A stretch of 64,000 nucleotides of DNA from Stenomitos frigidus_A (GTDB lineage: Bacteria > Cyanobacteriota > Cyanobacteriia > Leptolyngbyales > Leptolyngbyaceae), in assembly GCF_963877135.1 (NCBI RefSeq), contig NZ_CAWNSW010000155.1, positions 1-64,000 on the forward strand, in the 5' to 3' direction. The notes below the pieces were generated by a model, which saw only the letters and a program-made list of their open reading frames with translations, made no database searches and was not told where the DNA came from. Position 1 is the first letter of the stretch. Each line of letters opens with the position of its first letter. The translations under genes and the position numbers were made by a program. Shown here one piece after another: positions 1 to 9,031 of this stretch.

Positions 1-75
1 TCGCTTCGCGGCTCTAGCCGAAAGCTGAAGTACTGAAGTAAGGAGGGTGATCTCGATCAGAGTTCGCCAACGGTA

Positions 76-423
76 TCAGATCGTTTTGTAGATCGGCGTC
101 TGGTCTTCCATCTGAGCGTTAACCTCGAACAAGGCAAATTCAGCAAATTTTGCTTTGCTTTTGGGTGTAAACCAGAAAAAGCGAGGATATTCTGCGGTTG
201 TCAGCCCTAGATTTGTCCCTGGAAGCAAGGCGGTTAGCTGTGATGTGCCTTGCACGCAGACAAACGGGTCGCGTGTACCGGCACCTTCTCGCCGTCCTGG
301 CAAACCACGTCGAGGGGGCTTAAATTCAGCGGCCATTGCTAGCAGCGGCAGACTACAAACCAATAGGCCCAATAGAAACCCCAGCCAGCGCTGACCGAGT
401 ACAGTACGATTTGTCAGACGCAT
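76..423 (-). pseudogene. DUF928 family protein, C-terminally truncated
   Basis: The product has a signal peptide (hydrophobic core followed by AMAA) and then the start of a DUF928 domain, recognisable from FKPPRRGLPGRREGAGTR, a Cys-containing segment and an AL-PGTNLGLT segment. I chose the second Met (423) because GGAAGGA lies just upstream; a longer frame begins at 447. DUF928 proteins are usually over 200 residues, but this one stops after about 115, and none of the three frames beyond the stop continues the domain. It is divergent from the TpsB-type gene at 708; in cyanobacteria DUF928 genes often sit near TpsB and CHAT-domain genes. Function of the family is unknown. It is probably a 3'-deleted gene, though a short functional form cannot be excluded. 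Confidence 0.6.
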
Positions 424-707
424 AGCTTTGCCATCCTTCCAATGCAATCACACGAGTATTGTCATACCAATTTGACTCACTACGTTAGTCATTTGCAGAT
501 AGTCTACGAAACCTGGCTTTGTTCAGGCAAAAATTTCCTGCCTTGTCGCCACACCCTCGTAAAATGAGGCAACACCTGAGCGAGTACCTATCAATCGCTT
601 TCAAATTAGCTGATAGACGCTTAATTAACTCATAAAATTGCTGCCGACATCGGTTAGGCTGATGCAGTCCGGTATTTCCCTCTAAACATTAAAAAATCGG
701 GTGACAC

Positions 708-2534
708 ATGCAACGACGGGTTTTCGGCTTTGAGTGTGGGGTTTCGATCGCAGGAGTCATTGTTTGGCTGCTGCCAGTCAAAGTGCTTGCTGCTACTCCA
801 ATCAATGATGCGATCGTAGTACTGCCCGCTCCAACGGTGACGCTGGTAGCGCAAGTGCCCAATCCTGGTCAGAACCCGCCAGCGCAGTTGCCTGATCCGA
901 GCCAGCTTGCCCCCGACCCCAACCGCGATCGTCTCATTCAACCGGTTCCCACACCGACACCACCCACGCCAGATCAGCAGCCTGTTCTACCATCCACACC
1001 GACACCACCACAAGATAACCCATCCACGCAACCATCACCGAAAATCGCCATCACTAAAATTGAGGTGACAGGCAGCACTATTTTGGGCGCGAAAGACCTT
1101 ACCCCCATTACGCAGCCTTTAGAGGGGCAAACCGTCACCCTAGAGCAACTCAGGCAGACGGCGGATGCGATTACCCAGCTGTATCTCGATCGCGGCTACA
1201 TTACCTCACGAGCCATTCTGGCAGACCAGACGGTTGCGAATGGAGTGGTACAAATTCGAGTGGTGGAAGGTTCGTTAGAGCGCATCGACATTGAAGGGAC
1301 GCAGCGCCTCAAGCCTTCCTATGTCCGCAACCGGATTCAGCTCGGTGCAAACCCACCACTCAGCCGCGACAAGTTAGAAGACCAGCTGCGCTTGCTCAAA
1401 GCCGACCCCTTGTTTACCAACGTAGAAGCCAGTTTGCGACCCGGTGCTCAACTGGGGCAGAGCATCCTGGTCGTGCGGGTGACCGAAGCAAAGGCGATCG
1501 ACGGGCTGCTGCAAACCGATAACTATTCGCCGCCCAGCGTGGGTGCCGTGCGCCTGGGTGGAGCCCTCAGCTATCGGAACCTGACGGCCATTGGTGATCA
1601 ATTATCGGCTTCCTACTTTGGTACCACTCGCGGTGGATCAGATGCGTTTGATTTCAACTACATTGCGCCTATCAATGCAATGAATGGCACTGTGCAGCTA
1701 CGCATCGCACCCAGCAAGAACCGCATTATTGACCCTGCTTTCAAGGCGCTGGACATTCGCGGGAAGACTACGCTGTATGAGTTGAGCTACCGTCAGCCGC
1801 TGATCCGCACGCCGCGTGAAGAACTTGCCCTTTCTGTTGGGTTCGCTATCCAGGATGGTCAGACCTTTCTGTTTAATGATTTAGGCTTCCCGTTTGGCAT
1901 TGGGCCGGATGCCGATGGCAACAGCAAAACACGTGTGCTCAAGTTTGGGCAAGATTACGTCAGCCGTGATCCGCAAGGAGCCTGGGCGTTGCGATCGCAG
2001 TTCAACTTCGGTTTGGGCATCCTGAATGCCACTGAGAACGATGCTCCGATTCCAGATGGACGGTTCTTTAGCTGGTTGGCGCAGGCGCAACGAGTGCAGC
2101 GGCTGGGCAATAGTAATTTGCTCATCGCCCAACTCGACGTACAGTTGACACCCGATAGCTTGCTGCCCTCACAGCAGTTTGTCATTGGTGGCGGACAATC
2201 ATTGCGCGGCTACCGTCAAAATGCTCGCTCTGGCGACAATGGCTTCCGTTTCTCAGTCGAAGATCGTGTTACTCTGGCACGCGATGAAGCGGGACTGCCG
2301 ACCTTTCAACTGGCACCGTTTTTTGATATGGGCACTATTTGGAATCAGTCAGACAACCCTAACCCCTTACCATCCCAGAAATTTCTCGCCGCGATCGGCT
2401 TAGGACTGCTCTGGCAACCCTTACCGCGCCTCAATCTTCGACTCGATTATGCCATTCCGTTTGTGGACTTGAGCGATCGGGGTACCGATGCTCAGGATCA
2501 GGGCTTTTATTTCAGCCTAAGCTATCAGTTTTAA
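708..2534 (+). CDS. ShlB/FhaC/HecB-type two-partner secretion transporter (TpsB)
   Basis: This is an outer-membrane beta-barrel of the Omp85 superfamily that exports a large TpsA exoprotein. Residues 1-30 form a signal peptide and 50-110 are a proline-rich linker (many TPTPP and PDP motifs). A ShlB-type POTRA domain covers about 112-187 (KIAITKIEVTGST to IRVVEG) and the barrel runs from about 200 to 608. The family's hallmark LRGYR lies in GGGQSLRGYRQN near residue 497, and the chain ends in the aromatic strand FSLSYQF, the expected barrel-assembly signal. Length is normal for cyanobacterial members. No TpsA (filamentous haemagglutinin-like) gene is visible downstream; the next gene is phosphoglucomutase. 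The partner may lie left of the window or elsewhere. Confidence 0.9.
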   Translation: MQRRVFGFECGVSIAGVIVWLLPVKVLAATPINDAIVVLPAPTVTLVAQVPNPGQNPPAQLPDPSQLAPDPNRDRLIQPVPTPTPPTPDQQPVLPSTPTPPQDNPSTQPSPKIAITKIEVTGSTILGAKDLTPITQPLEGQTVTLEQLRQTADAITQLYLDRGYITSRAILADQTVANGVVQIRVVEGSLERIDIEGTQRLKPSYVRNRIQLGANPPLSRDKLEDQLRLLKADPLFTNVEASLRPGAQLGQSILVVRVTEAKAIDGLLQTDNYSPPSVGAVRLGGALSYRNLTAIGDQLSASYFGTTRGGSDAFDFNYIAPINAMNGTVQLRIAPSKNRIIDPAFKALDIRGKTTLYELSYRQPLIRTPREELALSVGFAIQDGQTFLFNDLGFPFGIGPDADGNSKTRVLKFGQDYVSRDPQGAWALRSQFNFGLGILNATENDAPIPDGRFFSWLAQAQRVQRLGNSNLLIAQLDVQLTPDSLLPSQQFVIGGGQSLRGYRQNARSGDNGFRFSVEDRVTLARDEAGLPTFQLAPFFDMGTIWNQSDNPNPLPSQKFLAAIGLGLLWQPLPRLNLRLDYAIPFVDLSDRGTDAQDQGFYFSLSYQF

Positions 2535-2536
2535 TC

Positions 2537-2556
2537 GTCAGGCGTCAGGCGTCAGC
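2537..2556. repeat. Heptamer tandem repeat (GTCAGGC), just after tpsB
   Basis: Nearly three copies of GTCAGGC start a few bases after the tpsB stop. The rest of the 333-bp gap to the next gene shows nothing I can name and presumably holds the promoter of the phosphoglucomutase gene. Confidence 0.7.
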
Positions 2557-2868
2557 ATTAACTCAAACCGTAAGGTCAGTGCTTCGTATCAACTCAAAAC
2601 TCTTACTATCGCTGATTGCTGACCGCTTCAAACAACCGGACAACCCAACTCTTCTTGACTCTAGGCAAACGTGACTCGGTGAGATGTAAAGGTTTGGTGA
2701 AGCTGTTTCGTGAGCTGCACGATCGCAAAATAGTGCTAAAAGGCAGTTTCATCGGGCTTAGCGTCGATCATAAACTCATCCTGAAATGAGGCATAGGGTG
2801 GCTGAACAAACAATTCTCCGCATACACTCGAAAGGCAGGAATCGAAACGAATGTGAGGCTGTCCGTCC

Positions 2869-4323
2869 ATGAATCAACCTTCTCCAACCTCGGTGATGTC
2901 AAATCCGATCAAGTTTGGTACCGATGGCTGGCGGGGGCTCATCGCTGCAGATTTTACCTTCGATCGCCTGACCCTTGTGGCACCGTTGGCAGCGCAAGTG
3001 TTAGCGGATGTCTACGGCAGTGCGACGACGAATAAGTTGGTGATTGTGGGCTACGATCGCCGCTTCTTGTCCGAAAACTTTGCGCTTGCCACCGCTGAAG
3101 CAGTAAGAGCCGCTGGCTTTGATGTCTTGCTGTCAGATGGCTACGCACCCACGCCTGCTTTTAGCTGGGCTGCTAAGGAGCACAATGCGTTAGGCGCATT
3201 AGTGATCACTGCTAGCCATAATCCCGGCAGCTACTCTGGTTTAAAGGTCAAAGGGGCCTTTGGTGGCTCGGTGCCGCCCTCAGTGACGCAGCAAATTGAA
3301 GTTCTTTTGGCAGAAGGCAAAACGGTTGTAGGGGCACCCGGTTTCCTGCAAACCTTCAATCCCTGGGAAGGCTACTGCAAGGGGCTGGAAACGAAGGTCG
3401 ATATTGCCACCATTCGTCAGGCGATCGAGCAAGAGAAGCTCACCGTGTTTGCCGATGTGATGCATGGAGCTGCTGCCAGTGGGCTAGAACGTTTGCTTAA
3501 AACGCCCATTCGAGAACTGCACAGCGATCGTGATCCGTTGTTTGGCGGTGGCGCACCAGAACCCTTACCACGCTATTTAGGGGACTTTTTTACACACATC
3601 CGGGACTATCGGCAGGAAAACCCAACTGGGCTAGCAGTGGGGCTGGTGTTTGATGGGGATAGCGATCGCATCGCTGCCGTGGATGGACAGGCTAATTTTT
3701 TGAGTTCACAAATTCTGATTCCGGTGTTGATTGAGCATCTGGTGGCCAATCGCGGCTTTGGTGGCGAACTGGTCAAGACCATCAGTGGTTCCGATCTGAT
3801 GCCCAAAGTGGCGGCACTGTACGACCTACCAGTGTTTGAAACGCCTGTTGGTTATAAGTACATTGCCGATCGCATGTTGGAAACCCAGGTACTCTTGGGT
3901 GGTGAAGAATCTGGTGGCATCGGCTATGGCAACCACATTCCCGAACGTGATGCCTTGCTGTCAGCGCTCTATGTACTGGAAGCGATCGTCCACTCCGGTT
4001 TGGATCTGAGTGACCTTTACCGCAACCTCCAAGAACGAACCGGCTTTTTCTCTAGCTACGATCGCATCGATTTGCCGCTTGCCAGTATGGATGTGCGGGC
4101 AAAGCTACTCCACCAATTGCAAACGAACCCACCCACTGAAATCGCCGGACATGCGGTGATCGATTGTCTCTCTGTTGATGGCTACAAGTTCCGCCTCGAC
4201 GACCAAAGCTGGCTCTTGATTCGTTTCAGCGGCACCGAACCCGTTTTGCGACTCTACTGCGAAGCCGCAACAATAGAGCAGGTTCACAAGACCCTGCATT
4301 GGGCAAAAGACTGGGCAAATTAG
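2869..4323 (+). CDS. Phosphoglucomutase/phosphomannomutase family protein
   Basis: An alpha-D-phosphohexomutase that interconverts hexose 1- and 6-phosphates in the cytoplasm, feeding glycogen and envelope sugar synthesis. All four family signatures are present: the phosphoserine loop TASHNP (114-119, catalytic Ser116), the metal loop DGDSDR (262-267), the sugar-binding loop GEESGG (345-350) and the phosphate-binding SGTEP (454-458). The 484-residue length is typical. The start at 2869 follows a weak GAGG; Met10 (2896), just before the conserved IKFGTDGWRG, is a possible alternative. It converges on pyruvate kinase across a shared hairpin. Whether glucose or mannose phosphate is preferred cannot be read from the sequence. 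Confidence 0.93.
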   Translation: MNQPSPTSVMSNPIKFGTDGWRGLIAADFTFDRLTLVAPLAAQVLADVYGSATTNKLVIVGYDRRFLSENFALATAEAVRAAGFDVLLSDGYAPTPAFSWAAKEHNALGALVITASHNPGSYSGLKVKGAFGGSVPPSVTQQIEVLLAEGKTVVGAPGFLQTFNPWEGYCKGLETKVDIATIRQAIEQEKLTVFADVMHGAAASGLERLLKTPIRELHSDRDPLFGGGAPEPLPRYLGDFFTHIRDYRQENPTGLAVGLVFDGDSDRIAAVDGQANFLSSQILIPVLIEHLVANRGFGGELVKTISGSDLMPKVAALYDLPVFETPVGYKYIADRMLETQVLLGGEESGGIGYGNHIPERDALLSALYVLEAIVHSGLDLSDLYRNLQERTGFFSSYDRIDLPLASMDVRAKLLHQLQTNPPTEIAGHAVIDCLSVDGYKFRLDDQSWLLIRFSGTEPVLRLYCEAATIEQVHKTLHWAKDWAN

Positions 4324-4338
4324 AGCGACAGGCTTTAA

Positions 4339-4399
4339 GAGCAACCGGGGTTTCTTCAAGAAACGAGCAACCGAGTTTCTTGAAGAAACCCGGTTGCTC
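4339..4399. terminator. Bidirectional hairpin terminator between pgm and pyk
   Basis: An inverted repeat of about 25 bp, 4339-4364 against 4375-4399, differs by one extra G and encloses a 10-base loop. Each arm contains a GTTTCTT-GAAGAAAC type core, a motif often repeated in cyanobacterial genomes. It lies between convergent genes and should end transcription from both sides. Confidence 0.75.
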
Positions 4400-4406
4400 G
4401 ATGCGG

Positions 4407-6188
4407 CTAAACCGGTAGCGCTGATTCTGCTTGATTGGGAATGGTTGCACCAGAGTAGACTAAACCCCGCTCTAAATCCAGGGTGACGATTTCGCCATTG
4501 CGGATCGCTGAGGTGGCGTTTTTCACACCCACGATCGCGGGCACGCCCAACCGTAGACCAATCACAGCGGCATGACTGGTGAGGCTCCCATCTTCTGTAA
4601 TCATGCCTGCCGCTTTGCGAATGGCTTCAATCAACTCAGCGCGCGTATGTTGCGCCACCAAGATTTCGCCTGGGCAGAAGTGGCTTATGTCTGCGCTGTT
4701 ATGAATAATCCTGGCTCTGCCACTGATCATGCCTTGACCAATGCCAACCCCTTTGCCACGAACGGCCGTCACAACCTCAACTTTGATCAAATCAGTCGAG
4801 CCAGAGACGCCTTGTAAGGTGCCAGCCGTCAACACTACCAGATCGCCCTCACTCAAGAGGTGCTTCTCCTGCGCCACATTGATTGCTGCCTGAAAGGTCT
4901 GCCCGGTCGATGGCAAATCAAGCACGAGTAAGGGTTTAACGCCCCAAACCAGCTGCAGCTGTCGTGCCACATCCACGTGAGGCGTGATGGCTAAGATGGG
5001 CTTTGTGGAGCGGAATTTAGAGACATTACGCGCAGTCGCTCCGCTCTTCGTCAGAGTCATAATGGCAGCTGCATCGAGTTGGTCGGCAATTTGGCTTACG
5101 GCGTGGCTAATGGCATTGGGGATCGATCGACCGCTGTCTTCGATCGGTTTTTTCCATTTTTCCTGTTCAATGCGGACAGCAATGCGTGCCATGGTCGCAA
5201 CCGCTTCAACTGGGTGCTTGCCCACAGCCGTTTCGTTCGACAACATGACTGCATCGGTGCCATCGAGAATGGCATTGGCCACGTCAGAAATTTCAGCGCG
5301 GGTTGGGCGGGGACTATGTACCATGCTGTCTAGCATCTGCGTGGCTGTAATCACCGGAATGCCCATACGGTTTGCCGTGGCAATCAGGCGCTTTTGCAGA
5401 ACGGGTACATCTTCTGCGGGCAATTCCACACCCAGATCGCCCCGCGCTACCATCACCCCATCACTGATGGAGAGAATTGATTCCATCTCTTGAATCGCTT
5501 CGTGTTTCTCAATCTTGACGATCACCGGTACATTTTTACCTGCACTGGCGATCAATTCTTTGATTTCTAGGACATCTTGGGGGTTACGCACAAAGCTGAG
5601 GGCGACCCAATCCACACCTTGATCAAGACCAAACGTCAGATCTTTACGATCCTTGTCGGTGAGTGCCTTGATCGAGAGATAAACGCCTGGGAAATTAACC
5701 CCTTTGTTGTTAGAGAGTGTGCCACCGACGACTGTGACGCAGTGAAGTTCTCGTGAGGTACGATCGACCTTTTCAACAAACATCTCCACTTTGCCATCAT
5801 CCAGCAAAATGACAGAGCCTTCGGGAACTTCGTCTGCTAGAGGTTCATAGGTAATGGAGCTAATGGTTTGAGTGCCTTCCATAAGCTTGCTGGTCAGGGT
5901 AAAGCGATCGCCCTTGTTGAGAATAATTGAGCCGTTCTCAAACCGTCCCAGTCGAATTTTGGGTCCCTGCAAATCTTGCAAGATACCCACTGGCTGATTC
6001 AATTCAAACGACGTTTGGCGGATCAGGCGAATACTGCGCTGATGATCCTCATGGGTTCCGTGGGAAAAGTTGAGGCGTAGAGTTGTCGCTCCGGCCTCAA
6101 TCAAGTCGCGCAGAACCTCTGGACTACTGGTCGCTGGACCGATGGTGGCGACAATTTTGGTTCGGCGTTGGGTGTTCTGCAGCGGCAT
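4407..6188 (-). CDS. pyk: Pyruvate kinase with C-terminal PEP-utiliser domain
   Basis: Catalyses PEP + ADP to pyruvate + ATP in glycolysis. The N-terminal TKIVATIGPAT leads into the barrel with Arg38 and Asn40 in LRLNFSHG; the catalytic lysine is Lys225 in IVKIEKHE and the metal ligand Asp251 is in ARGDLGVELP. The regulatory C domain covers about 355-475. An extra domain (480-593) resembles the mobile phosphohistidine domain of PEP synthase, with the motif TSHA (537-540) and LGVPAIVGV, as in many cyanobacterial and Bacillus-type enzymes, hence the 593-residue length. The start is the Met just before the conserved N-terminus. It is transcribed alone, with a dyad about 165 bp upstream. Confidence 0.95.
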   Translation of the reverse strand: MPLQNTQRRTKIVATIGPATSSPEVLRDLIEAGATTLRLNFSHGTHEDHQRSIRLIRQTSFELNQPVGILQDLQGPKIRLGRFENGSIILNKGDRFTLTSKLMEGTQTISSITYEPLADEVPEGSVILLDDGKVEMFVEKVDRTSRELHCVTVVGGTLSNNKGVNFPGVYLSIKALTDKDRKDLTFGLDQGVDWVALSFVRNPQDVLEIKELIASAGKNVPVIVKIEKHEAIQEMESILSISDGVMVARGDLGVELPAEDVPVLQKRLIATANRMGIPVITATQMLDSMVHSPRPTRAEISDVANAILDGTDAVMLSNETAVGKHPVEAVATMARIAVRIEQEKWKKPIEDSGRSIPNAISHAVSQIADQLDAAAIMTLTKSGATARNVSKFRSTKPILAITPHVDVARQLQLVWGVKPLLVLDLPSTGQTFQAAINVAQEKHLLSEGDLVVLTAGTLQGVSGSTDLIKVEVVTAVRGKGVGIGQGMISGRARIIHNSADISHFCPGEILVAQHTRAELIEAIRKAAGMITEDGSLTSHAAVIGLRLGVPAIVGVKNATSAIRNGEIVTLDLERGLVYSGATIPNQAESALPV

Positions 6189-6352
6189 GAATCGTCATTT
6201 TGAAGGAGTAGGAAGGGTGCCAGGGGCAACTGGCACGGGCGGAATCAGTCAATGTATCTGACTAGCGTCAGTTTGCCGCATTGTACAGTGTCCGTGCAAG
6301 TGTCTGGCTAAAAGGAGTGGTTGGTTGTTCGTTTTTAGGGGCTAGCTGATGG

Positions 6353-6368
6353 TGTTACAGATGTAACA
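6353..6368. promoter_or_regulatory. Short dyad TGTTAC-N4-GTAACA upstream of pyk
   Basis: A 16-bp perfect dyad (TGTTAC, AGAT, GTAACA) lies between the 3' end of the HEAT-repeat gene and the start of pyk, both on the minus strand. It could be an operator for pyk. It has no T-run typical of a terminator. The regulator is unknown. Confidence 0.3.
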
Positions 6369-6373
6369 AGTCG

Positions 6374-7672
6374 CTACCATTCTTGAAGGGCGATCGCTGC
6401 CCCCTGCTTTAAAGCCTCTGGCACGTCGGTACGCTTTATGAGAGCTTCTAACTGCTGGTGAGCGGTGCTTGCATCTAGCGCTTTGAGAGCCGCGATCGCG
6501 TGCAGACGCACACTCAGATCTTCATCGGCTAGAAGCTGCATCAGGGATTCGATCGCCGTTAGTTGCCCTAACGCACCCAGACTCACCGCGATCGCCTGCC
6601 GTACAGCAGGATCAACGGTGATAGCAGACTGACGGCTCAGCACCGACAGCAAAACCTGGGTAGCCTGCACTTGCAAAGCCGGGTCAGTCCAGCGCCCGAT
6701 GACGGTGATGATTTCCTGATGCACCGGACGAAATGCTGTTGATGCTTCTAAGCACAACAGCGCCTGATGCAGCGAGTCAAGCGCGATCGCCGTTTCCATC
6801 CAACCCAACGCCTGCACAAGGCGAAGCTGCAAGGGCAGCGGAGTCTGCGATGCCTTCAATGTCTGGTAAAGAGCAATGGCGGCTGCATCGGTGCGCATCC
6901 GCCCGAGCGCTACGGCTGCTCTTTGACAAACCTCCAGGTCAAGATCGAGCAAGCGATCGGCCAATAACGGTACCAACGGCATCGCGTCTACTAAGTCCGT
7001 ACGCACGCCCAGACCCACTACAGCTTGTTGCCTGACAGCTGCTGATGGATCAGACAACGCACACATTAGCACTGGAGGGACGCGGTGATCATGAAAGCTG
7101 CCCAACGCCTCAATCGCGATCGCCCGTATCGTTGGCTGGGGATCGTCCACGACTCTTAGCAGCGGATCGATCGTTTCGGCACGCCGAATCTGCACGAGCG
7201 ATCGCACAGCGAAGAGACGGGTGTCGTCTTGCACTAAAAGGTCTGTCAACGCCGCGATCGCTGGACTGCCCATGTGGGCCAAGGCTTCAGCGGCGATGCT
7301 GCGAAGTTCTTCGTTCACAGCGGTTTGCAGGAGTTTTGCCAGTGTGATGACAACGCCAGGTTGGCTATAACTGCTGAGAATGCGGGCAACAAACCAACGC
7401 GCCTCTAAATCAGCGTCATCGTCCTGCAGTAAGCCGACAAGTGGTGCGATCGCGCGATTACCAAAGGCAGGCAACAGTTTGGCAACATCCCAACGGTCTT
7501 GAAAGTCGCCCGCTTCAAGTACGGCAATCGCCAACTCTACAACGCGGGCAGCGGTGTGATCAGAGAGTTGTTCTGGGGTGCGATCGATCAACACTTGGTG
7601 TAGACATTGATAGAGCAATGGCCACTTGCCCTGCTTCAATGCTGCTTCTGCTGGCTCTAGTATGTTTGACAT
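6374..7672 (-). CDS. HEAT-repeat (PBS lyase HEAT-like) protein
   Basis: The protein is 432 residues of tandem alpha-helical repeats of about 30-35 residues. Examples are ELRSIAAEALAHMGSPAIAAL, TIRAIAIEALGSF and LSVRLHAIAALKALD, matching the armadillo/HEAT or PBS-lyase HEAT-like pattern. There is no signal peptide, membrane segment or catalytic motif. Such proteins act as scaffolds; some cyanobacterial relatives are phycobilin lyases, but no phycobiliprotein gene is nearby and the lyase-type E/F signatures are not evident. Its partner is unknown. The start MSNILEPAEAAL has no longer in-frame alternative that looks better. Confidence 0.82.
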   Translation of the reverse strand: MSNILEPAEAALKQGKWPLLYQCLHQVLIDRTPEQLSDHTAARVVELAIAVLEAGDFQDRWDVAKLLPAFGNRAIAPLVGLLQDDDADLEARWFVARILSSYSQPGVVITLAKLLQTAVNEELRSIAAEALAHMGSPAIAALTDLLVQDDTRLFAVRSLVQIRRAETIDPLLRVVDDPQPTIRAIAIEALGSFHDHRVPPVLMCALSDPSAAVRQQAVVGLGVRTDLVDAMPLVPLLADRLLDLDLEVCQRAAVALGRMRTDAAAIALYQTLKASQTPLPLQLRLVQALGWMETAIALDSLHQALLCLEASTAFRPVHQEIITVIGRWTDPALQVQATQVLLSVLSRQSAITVDPAVRQAIAVSLGALGQLTAIESLMQLLADEDLSVRLHAIAALKALDASTAHQQLEALIKRTDVPEALKQGAAIALQEW

Positions 7673-7833
7673 GCATCCAAGCTCACAGTTGCCTCATTCT
7701 GACACAGTGCCTCTGCTTAAGGTTGCTCGTCTAGGCGATCGTGAGTGCAAGCATGACTAATCAAATTGCCATTGGGTCCTTGCAGACTGTGATGAACCCC
7801 AAGCGAGTAGCAACTGTCTAACAAGCTTACTTA

Positions 7834-7971
7834 GGAGCGTGGATTAAATAACATCGGTCGTCCTCACGGTAAGGGCTTAGCCTTCGGCAGGGTTGCCTTC
7901 GGCTACGGCAAGCGCTTTTACCCGAATGCTAAGCCCCTACAAAATGGTCGGTTTTATTAAATTCTCATTCC
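7834..7971. mobile_element. MITE copy 1 (138 bp) with TTA target duplication
   Basis: A non-coding element bounded by imperfect ~20-bp terminal inverted repeats (left GGAGCGTGGATTAAAT; right ATTAAATTCTCATTCC) and flanked by direct TTA repeats at 7831-7833 and 7972-7974. Inside is a stem made of AAGGGCTTAGC and GCTAAGCCCCT. A near-identical copy lies at 60940-61076 and a shorter relative at 62533-62630. The 3-bp T-N-A duplication is characteristic of some IS5-group transposases, so trans-mobilisation by one of these is plausible but inferred. Confidence 0.8.
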
Positions 7972-7997
7972 TTAGAAATGTTAAACGAGTGAGTCAA

Positions 7998-8249
7998 ATG
8001 AACCGGACGATCGTCACCATGCTTTTAGGAATGCTTCTGATCGGCAGCGTTACTGCGTGCTCCCAATCCAACTCTTCGGAGTCGCCAGCAGCCACCACGA
8101 TCAGCTCTCCACAGTCGAAGAGCACGCAATCTCCAGAGCGTGGCCCAACGACGAGAAGCGATGCGCCAGCAAACAGCGATAAAAGCCCGGATTGGCAACC
8201 ATTCCTGGCGTTGAATCACTTCCTGTTCCTTAGCGCTCGTAGATGCTGA
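7998..8249 (+). CDS. Small putative lipoprotein
   Basis: An 83-residue product starting MNRTIVTMLLGMLLIG, with a lipobox ending in SVTAC, so Cys20 would be the lipidated residue after signal peptidase II. The rest is a Ser/Thr/Pro/Gln-rich low-complexity tail of the kind that tethers lipoproteins. I chose this Met because the lipoprotein signal starts there; the upstream extension lies in MITE copy 1. The C-terminal residues FLALNHFLFLSARRC look unlike the rest and may be a read-through into non-coding DNA after loss of a folded domain. No function can be assigned. The MITE ends 26 bp before the start and may supply or disrupt its promoter. Confidence 0.5.
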   Translation: MNRTIVTMLLGMLLIGSVTACSQSNSSESPAATTISSPQSKSTQSPERGPTTRSDAPANSDKSPDWQPFLALNHFLFLSARRC

Positions 8250-8275
8250 TAGCTGACGGCTGACGGCTGACCGCT

Positions 8276-8881
8276 CTACTTCAACACCGCTGGGCGAGTT
8301 GCTGAAGGGCGACGATCGATCACTTGATCCACCAATCCGTAGTCCCTTGCTTCTTCTGCAGACATAAAGAAGTCGCGCTCTGTGTCTTCTTGAATGCGCT
8401 CGATCGGCTGCCCCGTGTGCTCTGCCAACATCTCATTCAACCGTTGCTTGTGATAGAGAATTTCTCTGGCTTGAATTTCGATATCAGTCGCTTGCCCTTG
8501 AGCGCCGCCCAATGGCTGGTGAATCATAATGCGGGAGTGCGGTAAGCTCATCCGCTTGCCTTTGGTGCCAGCGCTCAACAGAAACGCACCCATGCTGGCA
8601 GCCAACCCAACGCAAATGGTTGACACATCAGGACGAATGTGACGCAGCGTATCGTAAATGCCCATCCCTGCTGAAACTGAGCCACCGGGGGAGTTGATAT
8701 ACACATAAATGTCTTTCTCTGGATCTTCGGCATCCAGAAAGAGCAATTGAGCCACAATCAAATTTGCCAGGTCGGCATCAATCTGCTGGCCTAGAAACAC
8801 AATCCGTTCCCGCAGTAGCCGCGAGTAAATGTCAAAGGCCCGTTCGCCTCGACCAGATTGCTCAATAACGGTAGGAATCAT
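8276..8881 (-). CDS. clpP: ATP-dependent Clp protease proteolytic subunit
   Basis: The serine peptidase of the Clp proteasome-like barrel; it degrades proteins unfolded by ClpC or ClpX. The start MIPTVIEQSGRGERAFDIY is characteristic of ClpP, and the catalytic triad is intact: Ser96 in GLAASMGAF, His121 in RIMIHQPLGG and Asp170 in TERDFFMSAEEA. The length of 201 is normal. Cyanobacteria carry several ClpP paralogues plus the inactive ClpR; this copy is active by motif and is not next to clpX or clpR, so it is a single-gene type. It converges on the small lipoprotein gene. Confidence 0.95.
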   Translation of the reverse strand: MIPTVIEQSGRGERAFDIYSRLLRERIVFLGQQIDADLANLIVAQLLFLDAEDPEKDIYVYINSPGGSVSAGMGIYDTLRHIRPDVSTICVGLAASMGAFLLSAGTKGKRMSLPHSRIMIHQPLGGAQGQATDIEIQAREILYHKQRLNEMLAEHTGQPIERIQEDTERDFFMSAEEARDYGLVDQVIDRRPSATRPAVLK

Positions 8882-8933
8882 GGTACTTGCTCTCGATTCG
8901 TTTCCATCATTCTACCGATTTGGAGGCAGGACG

Positions 8934-8967
8934 GGGGAGAGAGGGGAGAGGGGAGAGGGGAGAGGGA
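8934..8967. repeat. Heptamer tandem repeat (GGGGAGA)
   Basis: About five near-perfect copies of a 7-bp G/A unit lie in the leader between clpP and tamB. The purine-rich strand is the plus strand. Confidence 0.75.
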
Positions 8968-9031
8968 TGAAAAGGCAGGCTCACTGTCTCAGGGCAGAAG
9001 CGTAGAGTTTTGGCGATCGCGCTTCTACCTC

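Noticed and set aside
4984..5493. A 169-codon frame antisense to pyk
   Set aside because: It is the complement of a strongly conserved gene with no ribosome site or recognisable domain.
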